From Actinosynnema sp. ALI-1.44 (GTDB taxonomy: Bacteria; Actinomycetota; Actinomycetes; Mycobacteriales; Pseudonocardiaceae): a stretch of 64,000 nucleotides of DNA. The notes beneath the pieces are model-generated. The model did no database searches. It worked only from the letters and a program-made list of their open reading frames with translations, and was not told the DNA's origin. This document shows, piece after piece, positions 43,301-51,389 of the stretch. Where the stretch lies: contig NZ_MTQO01000054.1 of the NCBI RefSeq assembly GCF_001984155.1, positions 868,001 through 932,000 of the forward strand, given 5' to 3'. Within the stretch, counting starts at the first letter, position 1; each line of letters begins with the position of its first letter. The position numbers and the translations under genes are program-made.

Positions 43301-44428
43301 CCGGAGATGACGCCGGAGATCGTCCGCGAGGCACTGGAAGCCCTCGTGAACCATCATGAAGTTCTCCGGATGGACCTCTCGCTCCGAGACGGCCTGTGGG
43401 AGCAGAGAGTCGGTTCCGGTACCGCGGAAATGACCATTGTCGACACGGATCGCTTGACGGAGACAGGAAAGACCGTTGTTGCCGATCTGCTCGGGCCCGG
43501 GCCGATGCTGCGGGCAGCATACCTGCGGACTCCCAACCAGGACCCAGTGTTGGTGCTGACCGTCCATCACTTCGCGTCCGACGCCGCCTCCGAGCGCGTC
43601 CTGCTCGGCGACCTGCGGCATGCGTGTGAGTCCCTGGTTGCCGGGCTACCCGTGGAACTCGAACCTGTCCCCGTCCCGTGGACTACGTGGGCGAAGCGGC
43701 AGGAACCTGTACGGAACAAGCACTTCTGGCTGCGTGAGCGCGTCGGGTCCATCGACGTCGGAGAAGGGCCGGTCGGGCACATCGTGCGGGAGGTCGACGC
43801 AGAGGGCGTGCTGGCGTTGCAGCGGTCGAGTCGGTCCGGGGTCGTCGAGATCCTGCTGGCCGCGCTGGGCAAGGCCGTGCGCAAGGAGTTCGGCTCCGAA
43901 CGGATGCTGGTCGACCTGGAGGGCAGCGCCCGTGAACTGGCCGACCTGCACCGGACCGTGGGCACTTGTACCACGTTGTACCCGGTTTCGGTCCCCACCA
44001 CCGGCCTGGCGGCAGCACGCTCGGCGGTCCGCGAGGTGCCTCGGCAAGGTGTCGACTACGGTGTCCTGCGGTACCTGAACCAACCGGCCGCGCGACTGCT
44101 CTCGTCCTGGCCGAACGCTGACATCCTGTTGGCGTACTTGGGAAGACGAGCCGACCAGTCGTTCGAGTACGTCACCGAAATCTGCGACCCTGCCCGGGAC
44201 ACCGGTCTGGGTATGGGCTACGCCGTCGAGCTGCGGTGCTCGCTCGCCGACGGCGTCCTGGTCACCGACTGGTGCCACCGGGCGAACCCGGAGGTCATCA
44301 CCCGCTTGGCCGACGCGCTGGTGACCGCGCTGGCCGACCTGGTCGCCGGTCCGGGGTTCGAGCTGGCCGACCTCGGCGGCGACGATTTCGCCGACCTGTT
44401 GGACGAACTGGGCGAGGAGATCGGCTGA
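40340..44428 (+). CDS. Hybrid PKS/NRPS protein KS-AT-PCP-E
   Basis: 1362 residues; ATG overlaps the preceding stop (ATGA). KS: Cys190 in VQTACSSSL, EAHGTGT, NIGHLEVVSG. AT: Ser610 in AGHSLGEFVAACV with NAFH at 704-707, a malonyl-CoA signature. The carrier has LGGDSVVAVRL (Ser913), the GGDS form typical of PCPs that precede epimerization domains. The last ~400 residues are E-like: HHFASDAAS at 1076 (E2), LEGSARE (for EGHGRE), RTVGTCTTLYPV (E5), VPRQGVDYGVLRYL (E6) and LAYLGR (for FNYLG). Several E catalytic positions differ (His in EGHGRE, Asn in FNYLG), so the E domain may be inactive. There is no KR, DH or ER, so a beta-keto group is left. The KS-AT type differs from the three upstream modules. 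Confidence 0.85.
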   Translation: MTSELSNMTTENAVAVVGMAGRFPGARDLTEFWANIAAGKESVRDVSVGELAAEGIPEDVFTHPSYVRRAAPVDGVREFDAEFFGFTPQAARETDPQQRLFIQTVWHALEDAAMDPRRCPPQTGVFATAATSSYFLYQLISQRDPATLVGHGVNAELTTLAAGTDKDYIATRVSHLLDLRGPSMAVQTACSSSLVAVHLAVQALLNQECELAVAGGTSIRVPHLAGYRHSPGWIVSADGRCRSFDADGDGTVFGSGVGAIVLKQLDRALEDGDPVRAVILGSAVNNDGALKMGFSAPSVDAQAEVIAEALAISGVDATDIGYVEAHGTGTKLGDPVEIAALATAFAGAKECVVGSVKPNIGHLEVVSGIAGLIKTVLALEHRLIPPVPHFRAANPDLELERTPFRIATELAEWTGPLRAGVSSLGVGGTNAHVVLQAAPERAVTTSTRPRILLLSAHTHDGVHDLRQRLAGRVASLPLADVAHTLDVGRGRHPQRYVAVARNAEHAAEVLRVDAHPLAAWVEPTENASVALLFPGQGAQYAGMARGLNQEPVFRKWYTHCATAFAGHGINVDDDPVRTDIAQAALFSVEYATAKLLESVGVIPAAVAGHSLGEFVAACVAGVMDLDTAIRVVAARGRIMADAPAGAMLSVRLPESVLDLPDGLSLAAVNDPGTCVISGPADRVVAFGAELAGKGVDTRPVATGNAFHSALMDDAAAEFASVMAGVPLAAPTIPLLSNITGTWMPATDAVDPDRWARQMRATVRFADQVAELLGEPGRVLVEAGPGRALTGSARRHDLWGPGHRAVPVLRQEREGVDDHDACLLALGKLWAIGVDVDLPREGRRISLPGYPFARTEHWVDVVPLDTIGPQVPTLAPRESEASDNATLLARLWSHVLGIEDIGPDANFFDLGGDSVVAVRLIDLAAARGVPLRSQDLFDHQTLGALTRHLEAVTEPEQDHDVPFTPLQARALESGDPLAWRVPLALRLLPEMTPEIVREALEALVNHHEVLRMDLSLRDGLWEQRVGSGTAEMTIVDTDRLTETGKTVVADLLGPGPMLRAAYLRTPNQDPVLVLTVHHFASDAASERVLLGDLRHACESLVAGLPVELEPVPVPWTTWAKRQEPVRNKHFWLRERVGSIDVGEGPVGHIVREVDAEGVLALQRSSRSGVVEILLAALGKAVRKEFGSERMLVDLEGSARELADLHRTVGTCTTLYPVSVPTTGLAAARSAVREVPRQGVDYGVLRYLNQPAARLLSSWPNADILLAYLGRRADQSFEYVTEICDPARDTGLGMGYAVELRCSLADGVLVTDWCHRANPEVITRLADALVTALADLVAGPGFELADLGGDDFADLLDELGEEIG

Positions 44429-47400
44429 TGGCCGTCGTGGACGTCTACCCCCTCACGTCGATGCAGGAGGGGATGCTGGTGGACACCCTCAACGCACCCG
44501 GCTCCGGCGTGTACTGCGAGCAGATCGCCATGACGCTGTGCGGCCCGCTGGATCCGGTGGCGCTGCGGGCCGCGGCGGACGCGCTGGTCGCCCGGCACGC
44601 GGTGTTGCGCACGGCGTTCAGTTGGAAACGGGACACCCCGTTGCAGGCTGTCCGCGAAGCGGCCAGGATGCCGTGGCAGGAGGTCGACTGGCGCGGGATC
44701 GACGCGGCGGCGGCCGAACGCGATTTCCGAGCCACAGACAGCGTGATGGGGTTCGAGCTGAACCGCGCGCCGCTGATCCGCGTCACCTTGGCTCGGCTCG
44801 GCACCGACCGCTGGCGTCTGCTGTGGACGTACCATCACATCGTCCTGGACGGTTGGTCCTTCGGGATGCTCTTGGCCGAGCTGGCCGACGAGTACGCGGG
44901 CAAGCGGGTCGAACCCGACCGTCGACCGTTCCGCGACTACGTGAGATGGCTGCGCGACCGTGACGCGGACAGGCTCGAACGCCACTGGAAGTCTGTTTTG
45001 GACGGTTACGAGCCGGTGTCGCCGGACCTTCCCCTGTCCGGAGAACGCACCTCCCAGGAGATCGTGGTCGAGACCGCCCGGCTGACAGACCGGCTGCGTG
45101 CCCGCCGGATCACACTGGGCACGGCTGTCCAAGGCGCGTGGGCGCTGTTGATGTCCCGCTACACCGGGCGCAGGGACGTGGCCGTGTGGGTGGCGTCGGC
45201 CACGCGTCCCACTGACGCAGGCGCGGCGTCGATGGTGGGCATGTTCGTGGAGACGCTGCCGTTCCGAGTGGACGCCGATCCGGACAAGCCCGCCGGCGAG
45301 TGGCTGGCGGACGTCCAGCGGGCCGCCGCCCGCGATCGCGAGTACGGCGGCCTGCCGCTGCGCCGCGTCCTCGACCTCGGCGCGCCGCCCCTTGACGCCG
45401 TCCTGTCCGTGCAGAACGCGGGTCACGACTCGTCGACCTGGCAATCCTTCGCCGATCTCGGCGTCGAGACCATGGACTACGCGCTGCGCACCAGCTTTCC
45501 GCTGATGATCAACGCCCTCCCGGTCGACGGTCTCAGACTCGGCGCGCACTCATCCACAGTGGACAAGCAGGCGGCCGGTCTGCTCCTCGGCCACCTGAAG
45601 ACCTTGGTGACCGGCCTCGCCGAGCATCCGGACCGGCCGCTGGGCGAGTTGGAGATGGCGACCGAGGACGAACGCCGGTCCATCGAGCTGTGGAACAACA
45701 CCGCGCGCACGGTGTCGTCCGAACCAGTGCACCGCCTGATCGAGGACCAAGACCCCGACCGGCTCGCCCTCATCGGCGACCGCACCCTGACCTACGGCGA
45801 ACTCGACGCGGAGTCCAACCGGCTCGCGCACTGGCTGCTCGGCCAAGGCGTCGGCCGGGACGACATCGTCGCCCTGCGGCTGGACCGGTCGGTCGAGCTG
45901 ATCATCGCCATCCTCGCCACCGGCAAGGCGGGGGCCGCGTTCACGGTACTGGACCCCACGTACCCGCAAGCCCGGATCGACGCCATTGTCGCCGACGCCA
46001 AACCCAAGGTCGTGCTCACTGCGGAGACGGTCGCGCACGGCCCGACCACACGCCCGGATGTCACCATCGCGCCGGACGACCTGGCGTACGTGGTCTACAC
46101 GTCCGGGTCCACCGGCAACCCCAAGGGGGTGATGATCGAACACCGGGCCCTGCGCAACGTCATCGAGTCGCACCAACGGTTCTGGCAGCTCGGACCCGAC
46201 GATGTCGTTCTCCAGTTCTGCGCGACGCCTTTCGACGCCGCGATCCTGGAGTTCTTCCACCCCCTCGCGTTCGGCGCACGCCTGGTTGTCAGCCGCGACC
46301 TGGTCCCCGGCCCCATGCTGGCCACCACGTTGCGAGAAAACGGAATCACCGCGTTGACGTGCACGCCGTCCGCCCTTGCCGCGCTCGGTGACGAGGACAT
46401 CTCCGGCGTGCGGACGCTGTCGATGGTGGGCGAGAAGTGCCCAGGGTGGCTGGTGCGCAAGCACGCCCGAGGTCGCCGGTTCTTCAACTTCTACGGACCC
46501 GCCGAGGCAGCCGTCACCGTGACCGGCCGCGAGTGCTTCGCCCACGAGGACGGCGACCCGGACATCGGCCGGCCCATCGCCAACATACGAATCCATGTGC
46601 TGGACGCGGACGGTCACCCGGTCCCGGTTGGCGTGCCGGGTGAACTGCACATCGCGGGCGTTGGACTGGCCAGGGGCTACCTCAACCAACCGGCCCTCAC
46701 CGAAAAATCCTTTATGCACTTCAGTGGCGAGCGGGTGTACCGGACCGGGGACGTGGTCCGGCGCACGGCGACCGGAGCGTTCGAGTTCCTCGGCCGCGCC
46801 GACCAGCAGATCAAGATCCGCGGCTATCGCGTCGAACCCGGCGAGGTCGAGACCGCCATGCTGGCGGACGCGTCCATCGACCAGGCCGTGGTCATCGGAT
46901 ACGGCGAAGGCGACTCCCGCGCGCTGGCCGCGTACGTCGTCGGTCGGGACGTCGATGTCCCGACACTGCGACAGACCCTGACCGCCACCCTGCCGCCCTA
47001 CCTCGTCCCCAGCTCGATCACCGTCCTCCCAGCGCTTCCGCTCAACCACAACGGCAAGGTCGACCGCGCCGCGCTCCCCGCCCCCGGCACCAGCGGGCAC
47101 ACGTCCGTCCGGCCACGCGAGGCGACCGAACTGGCTGTCGCACGGGTCTTCGCCGACACACTCGGCCTGGACCGGGTCGGCGCGACCGACAACTTCTTCC
47201 ACATCGGCGGCCACTCCCTGCTGGCTATCAAGGTGATCACGCGCCTGGGCCAGCACTTCGGGTGCGACCTGGACTTCCGGACGCTGTTCGAGCACCCGAC
47301 CGTGGAGGCGCTGGCGCGCTTTCTGCGCGCGGACCCCTCGGCACGCCGGGAATCACTCATCACCCCGTTGAAAGCCGGGGAAGGAGCTCCGCTGCTGCTG

Positions 47401-48168
47401 ATCCACCCGGCCGGCGGCAACGTCACGGCGTACCAGGAACTGGTCGACCGGCTGCCCGGCCCCGCGTGCGGTCTGGAGGAGTTCCCGGACATCCCGCAGG
47501 ACACCACTGCAGCCGACCTCGCCGACCGCTACACCAAGCTGCTGTCCGACCGCGACGGCCCGATCAGGCTCGGCGGCTGGTCGTTCGGCGGCATCCTCGC
47601 GTACGAGGTCGCTGTCCGACTCGCCGCTGCCGGGCACGATGTCGCACCCGTGCTGCTGTTCGATGCCGTCCTCCCGCTGCCCGCGCCGGACATCCCGGTA
47701 CCCGTGCTCAGCGCCCGCCGGTTCGGCCGGTTCGCGCACTACCTGGAGGTCACACTCGGCGTGCCGGTCGGCGTCGACCCGGACGCGCTGGCCGCGCTGT
47801 CGCCGGCCGACCAACTCGACCACTTCGTGGCCGCCTGCGTGGCCGCCGACATCGTCACTCCAACCGGGACCGACGTCCTCCGCCGCATCTACGCGTCCTA
47901 CCAACGCAGCATGGCCATCGCCGACCGCGCCAAGCCGACCCGCTCGGAACACCCGACCGTGCTGTTCCGGGCTGCCGACAGGCTCCCAGCCGGCGCCGTC
48001 GACCCGCAGTACGACCACCCGGACGGTGACGCGGGCTGGGGCCGGATCTGCTCGGCGCTGACCACGGTGACCGTGCCCGGCGACCACCTGTCGATGCTCG
48101 CGCCCCCGCACGTCGACATCCTCGCCGACACCGTCCTGGCCCACCTGGCGAGACGCGCTTGCCTGTGA
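44428..48168 (+). CDS. NRPS termination module C-A-PCP-TE
   Basis: 1246 residues, start TGATG-coupled to the hybrid gene. C domain: HH at 136-137 in YHHIVLDGWSFG, intact. A domain (~420-900): A3 YTSGSTGNPKGVMIEH (557), A5 FNFYGPAEAAV, A10 NHNGKVDRAAL. By hand alignment to GrsA the ten-residue code reads D-A-L-T-S-V-F-V-T-K, which I cannot match to a known amino acid. PCP: Ser930 in IGGHSLLAIKV. TE: nucleophile Ser1052 in GGWSFGGILAY and a final His in GDHLSML. With the beta-ketoacyl donor upstream this would form a beta-ketoamide; tetramate formation or simple hydrolysis are both possible. The last codons (ARRACL) come from foreign integrase sequence, but the TE fold appears complete. Confidence 0.92.
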   Translation: MAVVDVYPLTSMQEGMLVDTLNAPGSGVYCEQIAMTLCGPLDPVALRAAADALVARHAVLRTAFSWKRDTPLQAVREAARMPWQEVDWRGIDAAAAERDFRATDSVMGFELNRAPLIRVTLARLGTDRWRLLWTYHHIVLDGWSFGMLLAELADEYAGKRVEPDRRPFRDYVRWLRDRDADRLERHWKSVLDGYEPVSPDLPLSGERTSQEIVVETARLTDRLRARRITLGTAVQGAWALLMSRYTGRRDVAVWVASATRPTDAGAASMVGMFVETLPFRVDADPDKPAGEWLADVQRAAARDREYGGLPLRRVLDLGAPPLDAVLSVQNAGHDSSTWQSFADLGVETMDYALRTSFPLMINALPVDGLRLGAHSSTVDKQAAGLLLGHLKTLVTGLAEHPDRPLGELEMATEDERRSIELWNNTARTVSSEPVHRLIEDQDPDRLALIGDRTLTYGELDAESNRLAHWLLGQGVGRDDIVALRLDRSVELIIAILATGKAGAAFTVLDPTYPQARIDAIVADAKPKVVLTAETVAHGPTTRPDVTIAPDDLAYVVYTSGSTGNPKGVMIEHRALRNVIESHQRFWQLGPDDVVLQFCATPFDAAILEFFHPLAFGARLVVSRDLVPGPMLATTLRENGITALTCTPSALAALGDEDISGVRTLSMVGEKCPGWLVRKHARGRRFFNFYGPAEAAVTVTGRECFAHEDGDPDIGRPIANIRIHVLDADGHPVPVGVPGELHIAGVGLARGYLNQPALTEKSFMHFSGERVYRTGDVVRRTATGAFEFLGRADQQIKIRGYRVEPGEVETAMLADASIDQAVVIGYGEGDSRALAAYVVGRDVDVPTLRQTLTATLPPYLVPSSITVLPALPLNHNGKVDRAALPAPGTSGHTSVRPREATELAVARVFADTLGLDRVGATDNFFHIGGHSLLAIKVITRLGQHFGCDLDFRTLFEHPTVEALARFLRADPSARRESLITPLKAGEGAPLLLIHPAGGNVTAYQELVDRLPGPACGLEEFPDIPQDTTAADLADRYTKLLSDRDGPIRLGGWSFGGILAYEVAVRLAAAGHDVAPVLLFDAVLPLPAPDIPVPVLSARRFGRFAHYLEVTLGVPVGVDPDALAALSPADQLDHFVAACVAADIVTPTGTDVLRRIYASYQRSMAIADRAKPTRSEHPTVLFRAADRLPAGAVDPQYDHPDGDAGWGRICSALTTVTVPGDHLSMLAPPHVDILADTVLAHLARRACL

Positions 48169-48283
48169 CGGGGTCCTGTCCGGCGTAGACGACGACGCGG
48201 AGGGAGCCGCTGCGCTCTTCGATCTGGTTGCGAGCGCGCTCTTCAGGTGTGCGCGCCGTCAACGAGATTGATCTCGAGGACAA
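48150..48283 (-). pseudogene. int: N-terminal fragment of a phage-type integrase
   Basis: Reading leftward from about 48262-48283, the protein begins with a polar lead, then RTPEERARNQIEERSGSLRV and VVYAGQDPVTGKR. This is the N-terminal arm-binding region of tyrosine integrases (pattern SGSxRVRVYAGxDPVTGKR). The similarity stops at the 3' end of the TE gene, where the next codons on this strand are simply the antisense of the TE. The core-binding and catalytic domains are absent. TTG 48262 or 48283 could be starts. This is a direct sequence junction between two unrelated genes. Confidence 0.65.
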
Positions 48284-48347
48284 CCTTCGTGGCTTTACGT
48301 TGCTCCTGGCGGCGGGTTCGCGGCGTGAGGTTGGGCGTTGGGTTCAT
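48243..48347 (-). CDS. Short ORF between WhiB and the integrase fragment
   Basis: 34 residues (MNPTPNLTPRTRRQEQRKAT, then KVVLEINLVDGAHT). Its ATG overlaps the original WhiB stop (ATGA at 48344-48347), and its end overlaps the integrase start region. The tight overlaps suggest a translated linker gene of the element. There is no recognisable domain; it is shorter than a typical excisionase. Confidence 0.35.
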   Translation of the reverse strand: MNPTPNLTPRTRRQEQRKATKVVLEINLVDGAHT

Positions 48348-48607
48348 GCTGCGACCTGAGCCTCAGCGTGTCTCAGCGCTTCGCGGTCGACTTGGTCCAT
48401 GTCGCCCTACACGCCGTAGCTCTCGTCATTGGTGAGTGCCGTGATGGCACAGGTGAGGCGGACTGGGCATAGGCGACAGATCGCTTTGCAGTCCGCTGCG
48501 GTCGCGCTTCCCGGCTCGGCGTCGATCCAGTCGACTTCTCGGTCTGCGTTTCGGCATGCTGCGTGCACGTGCCACTGCGGTGCATGCAGCGCCACGAGTG
48601 TCGTCAT
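48344..48607 (-). pseudogene. WhiB-family regulator with a nonsense codon in the conserved Trp position
   Basis: The intact frame would give 87 residues. The four iron-sulfur Cys are present: AACRNADREVDW, then DCKAICRLCPVRLTCAI. The conserved turn reads NDESYGV followed by TAG at 48407-48409 and then GDMDQVDREALRHAEAQVAA. WhiB proteins have G(V/I)WGG here, so a Trp codon (TGG) has become TAG by one change. The truncated product would keep the cluster ligands but lose the basic DNA/sigma-interacting tail. ATG 48607 overlaps the upstream gene stop (ATGA). This is part of the integrated-element debris. Confidence 0.75.
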
Positions 48608-49336
48608 GCAGCCGGACGAAGTGGGCCGCCGAGGATGTAGTCGGCGAGGTGGCGGGAGGCGGTGTTGAGCTGCGCTGCCACCTGATGGCGGTTCATACCG
48701 CGCCGCTTGGCCGCGGTTGATCGGTCTCCGTGGTCGAGGAGCACGTCGGAGACGAGGTCGGCTTCGTGGGGTGTGATGACGCCGGACAGCATGGCTCCTG
48801 CGAGGACGAGGTCCGGGTGCCCGTCGGCTGTGCGGGTGTCGATTGCGGTGTCGGGTGAGTTCGGACCGGGACATGGCCCGTCGCCTTTCGCTGTTGCAAG
48901 CTTCGTGGCCGCGCCGGAAGGCTGCCCAGTAGAGCTGGCCGAAGACCTTCGGCGAGCGTGCGTCGGCGACGTCGAGTGCTTGGAGGAAGCCCTCGAGTAT
49001 CTCAGAGTCCAGGTCGTTGCGGTCACCGCAGAAGCGGGAACCCAGTTTCCCGGCGATGTGCTTGAGACCGGGCATCATCATGGCGGCGGCGATGGTGGTC
49101 CACGGTTCCGGTGTCGCGTGTGCCCGTTGGACGAGTTCCTTCCACACGGCGTCCTTGCTCACCCAGCTCGTCTGTCGTTTGAGGAGCAGTACGCGCACGC
49201 GGTCCAAAGGGAGCTCCTCGTCGGGCAGGCCGCATCCGAGCGTCGCGCAGTCGAGGGTCAGCGGCTGCGGACCGGCGGCCATCGCGAGGAACCGCTGTTC
49301 GATCACGTCCAGGTGCGAGGGAGAGAGCGAGGTCAT
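48604..49336 (-). pseudogene. Frameshifted HTH-like gene of an integrated element
   Basis: Start ATG 49336 gives MTSLSPSHLDVIEQRFLAMA, then a helical protein with WVSKDAVWKELVQRAHATPE and SKVFGQLYWAAF-like sequence. Near 48880 the coherent reading moves to another frame and continues NSPDTAIDTRTADGHPDLVL, then ITPHEADLVSDVLLD and AAKRRGMNRHQVAAQLNTA, a helix-turn-helix resembling sigma region 4, ending at 48604. The family is familiar to me from actinomycete integrative elements upstream of WhiB, with unknown function. The single frameshift makes it non-functional as read. The stop overlaps the WhiB start. Confidence 0.6.
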
Positions 49337-49405
49337 CGGGGAGGTGCCTTTCGGAGAGGGGTCCATCTCACCGCCAAACCCGCCTCCTGCGACGCCCGAT
49401 GGAAA

Positions 49406-49437
49406 GGATTCACCGAAAAGGGTGGCGTGTCGCTGTT
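49406..49437 (+). promoter_or_regulatory. Conserved upstream box, copy A (before the SWIM gene)
   Basis: A 32-base segment beginning GGATTCACCGAAAAGGG and ending GTGTCGCTGTT matches a segment upstream of jetA (51358-51389) at about 26 of 32 positions, including an unbroken GTGTCGCTGTT. It lies about 70 bases before the SWIM gene start. A shared transcription-factor site or promoter is the simplest reading. Confidence 0.5.
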
Positions 49438-49507
49438 TGTGACTCCGTGCAGGTGTAGCTGGCGGGGGAACTTCGCTGCTTGCAGGTGCCTGGAAAGATG
49501 ACCAGCC

Positions 49508-51175
49508 GTGGCGGTGAGCAGGAGCACGGTGCGAAAGCTGGCTGACGAGAGGTCGTTCGAGCGGGGCGAGCGGTACTTCGCGGCTGGCCGGGTTCGGCGG
49601 GTCACGGTGAACGGGTCGACCGTGACCGCAACGGTGGACGGCACGCGGACTTATCGCGTGCGCCTTGATGTGACGCCGAAGGGTTTGAGCGGGCGTTGCT
49701 CCTGCCCGTACGGAGCTGACGGCGTGTTCTGCAAGCACTGCGTCGCTGCTTCGCTGGCGTGGCTGGAGCAAGGCGGTGAGGTGGGGGAGCCGCGCCCCAA
49801 ACCGCTGTCGGACAAGCGCTTGCGGTTGTTCCTTCGTGGTTGTGACCAGGCGTGGCTGATCGACCAGTTGATGACGGCCGCGAAATCGGATGGGCTGCTG
49901 CGTGCCCGGCTCGCTGCCGCGGCCGGGCAGGAGAACGCGTTCGATGACGGGGACATCAGGGACCGCCTGGAACGGGCCGTCTACATCCCGGACTTCGTCG
50001 ACTACGCCGAGGCGTACGGCTACTTCATGCACGTCGGTGAGGCTCTGGACGAAGTCGAACGACTGGTCGGAGCCGGGTTCGCCGATGCCGCGATCACCCT
50101 CGCCGAACACGCGCTGGAACTGCTGGAGTCCTCGGCCGAGCGGGTGGACGATTCCGACGGTGGGTTGTCCGAGGCGATCGCCCGCGCTGAGGAGATCCAC
50201 CTGGCGGCGTGCGAGGCGGGCTCATCGGACCCGGTGGAGCTGGCCGAGCGTCTGGTCACGCGTGCGGTGAGCAGCGAGTACGAGGTGTTCCTCGACGTGC
50301 TGCCCGAGTACGAAAAGGTTCTCGGCTCAGCGGGCTTGGCGCGGTACCGGGAACTCGTCGAGCAGGCCTGGCGGAAGTTGCCGCCGAAGAAGCCCAACGA
50401 CTACAGCGCCCGCCGCTTCGTCATCACCCACCTCATGGAGAACCTGGGGGAGTCGTCGGGAGGGGCAGATGGACTGATTGAGGTGCTGGCCCGGGATGTG
50501 ACGAGCGCCTATGACGTACTCCGCATCGCCGAGCGGCTGTGCACCGACGGCCGTGACGACGAGGCGCTGACCTGGCTGGAACGCGGTCTGTCCGACTTCG
50601 AAGCCGACTTCCGCCTGCGTGATTTGGCTGCCAAGATCCACGTGCGCGCTGGCCGACGCGACCAGGCGGGCGACATGCTCTGGGCCAACTTCACCGACCG
50701 ACCGAATCTGGAAACCTTCCGCGCGCTCCGCCAGGCCACCGCCGGAGGCTTTCCACCCTGGCGGGAACGCGCGCTGGCCTTCCTCGCCGATGCACTGCCC
50801 GCTACGGGATCCTGGTCGCCAGGTCGCTCAGCGTTGGTGGAGATCCTGCTGGACGACGATGAGATTGAGGCCGCCTGGCAGGCTGCTGTCGACGGCGGTT
50901 GCTCGGACGGTCTGTGGCTCCGCCTCGCGCGTACCCGTGCCGCGAGCCACCCGGCCGACGCCATTCCGATCTTGCTCCGCGCTGCCGACCGGGCGATCGA
51001 AGTCCGCAACCGTGACTCCTACCAGGCAGCAGCCCGTCTGCTAGCCGAGGCCAAGGTCCTGTTCGCCCGTTGCGACCGCGATGGCGACTTCTCCGACCAC
51101 ATGGCTGCGGTGCGCGACGCGCACCGCACGAAGTGGGCCCTGCGCCAGGAACTTGATTGGGCGCAGTTGCCCTGA
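49508..51175 (+). CDS. SWIM zinc-finger protein
   Basis: 555 residues. The N-terminal ~110 residues hold a beta-rich region and the SWIM finger CxCx(n)CxH: Cys64 and Cys66 in GRCSCPYG, Cys75 and His77 in VFCKHCVA. The rest is helical and repeat-like, with TPR-like features (TWLERGLSDFEADFRLRDLA, ILLRAADRAIEVRNRDSYQA). SWIM domains bind DNA or proteins and are often found with SNF2-type ATPases. GTG 49508 is the start. It lies upstream of the Wadjet genes in the same direction, 252 bases away, and shares an upstream box with jetA. Whether it is a functional partner of Wadjet is unknown. Confidence 0.8.
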   Translation: MAVSRSTVRKLADERSFERGERYFAAGRVRRVTVNGSTVTATVDGTRTYRVRLDVTPKGLSGRCSCPYGADGVFCKHCVAASLAWLEQGGEVGEPRPKPLSDKRLRLFLRGCDQAWLIDQLMTAAKSDGLLRARLAAAAGQENAFDDGDIRDRLERAVYIPDFVDYAEAYGYFMHVGEALDEVERLVGAGFADAAITLAEHALELLESSAERVDDSDGGLSEAIARAEEIHLAACEAGSSDPVELAERLVTRAVSSEYEVFLDVLPEYEKVLGSAGLARYRELVEQAWRKLPPKKPNDYSARRFVITHLMENLGESSGGADGLIEVLARDVTSAYDVLRIAERLCTDGRDDEALTWLERGLSDFEADFRLRDLAAKIHVRAGRRDQAGDMLWANFTDRPNLETFRALRQATAGGFPPWRERALAFLADALPATGSWSPGRSALVEILLDDDEIEAAWQAAVDGGCSDGLWLRLARTRAASHPADAIPILLRAADRAIEVRNRDSYQAAARLLAEAKVLFARCDRDGDFSDHMAAVRDAHRTKWALRQELDWAQLP

Positions 51176-51357
51176 TCAGCCGAGCTTACACTGCGGTGCG
51201 GGAGCAACCGCGCAGATTGAGATGTCTTCGAAAGGGCGGTCTCCACCAAGTCCGGTGCGACTCACCTTTGGACACCCCGCTCGTGTGCCGCTTCAGAATT
51301 AGCACCCGTACCTCGTGCGGATTGGTGATCATCCCTCCACGGCGCGGTTCAGCGGGA

Positions 51358-51389
51358 GGGTTCACCAGAACGGGTGATGTGTCGCTGTT
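51358..51389 (+). promoter_or_regulatory. Conserved upstream box, copy B (before jetA)
   Basis: GGGTTCACCAGAACGGG followed by TGATGTGTCGCTGTT, matching copy A at 49406-49437. A TACTCT at 51416-51421 could be the -10 of a promoter whose transcript would begin at the GTG 51428, giving a leaderless mRNA. Confidence 0.5.

Larger units (their letters stand above)
48150..49336 (-). mobile_element. Debris of an integrated element at the right end of the PKS-NRPS cluster
   Basis: Four overlapping minus-strand frames in typical actinomycete integrative-element order: HTH-type hypothetical gene, WhiB, a short ORF and an integrase N-terminus. Each long gene is broken. The integrase is cut where the TE gene ends, at about 48150, so a deletion or rearrangement joined the element to the biosynthetic cluster. 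No att site or repeat was found. Confidence 0.6.

Noticed and set aside
45900-47090. Assigning a specific amino acid to the A domain
   Set aside because: The hand-aligned code does not match any signature I know, so a substrate would be a guess.
49023-49442. Plus-strand frames upstream of the SWIM gene
   Set aside because: Antisense of the frameshifted HTH-like gene, which has coherent helical sequence on the minus strand.
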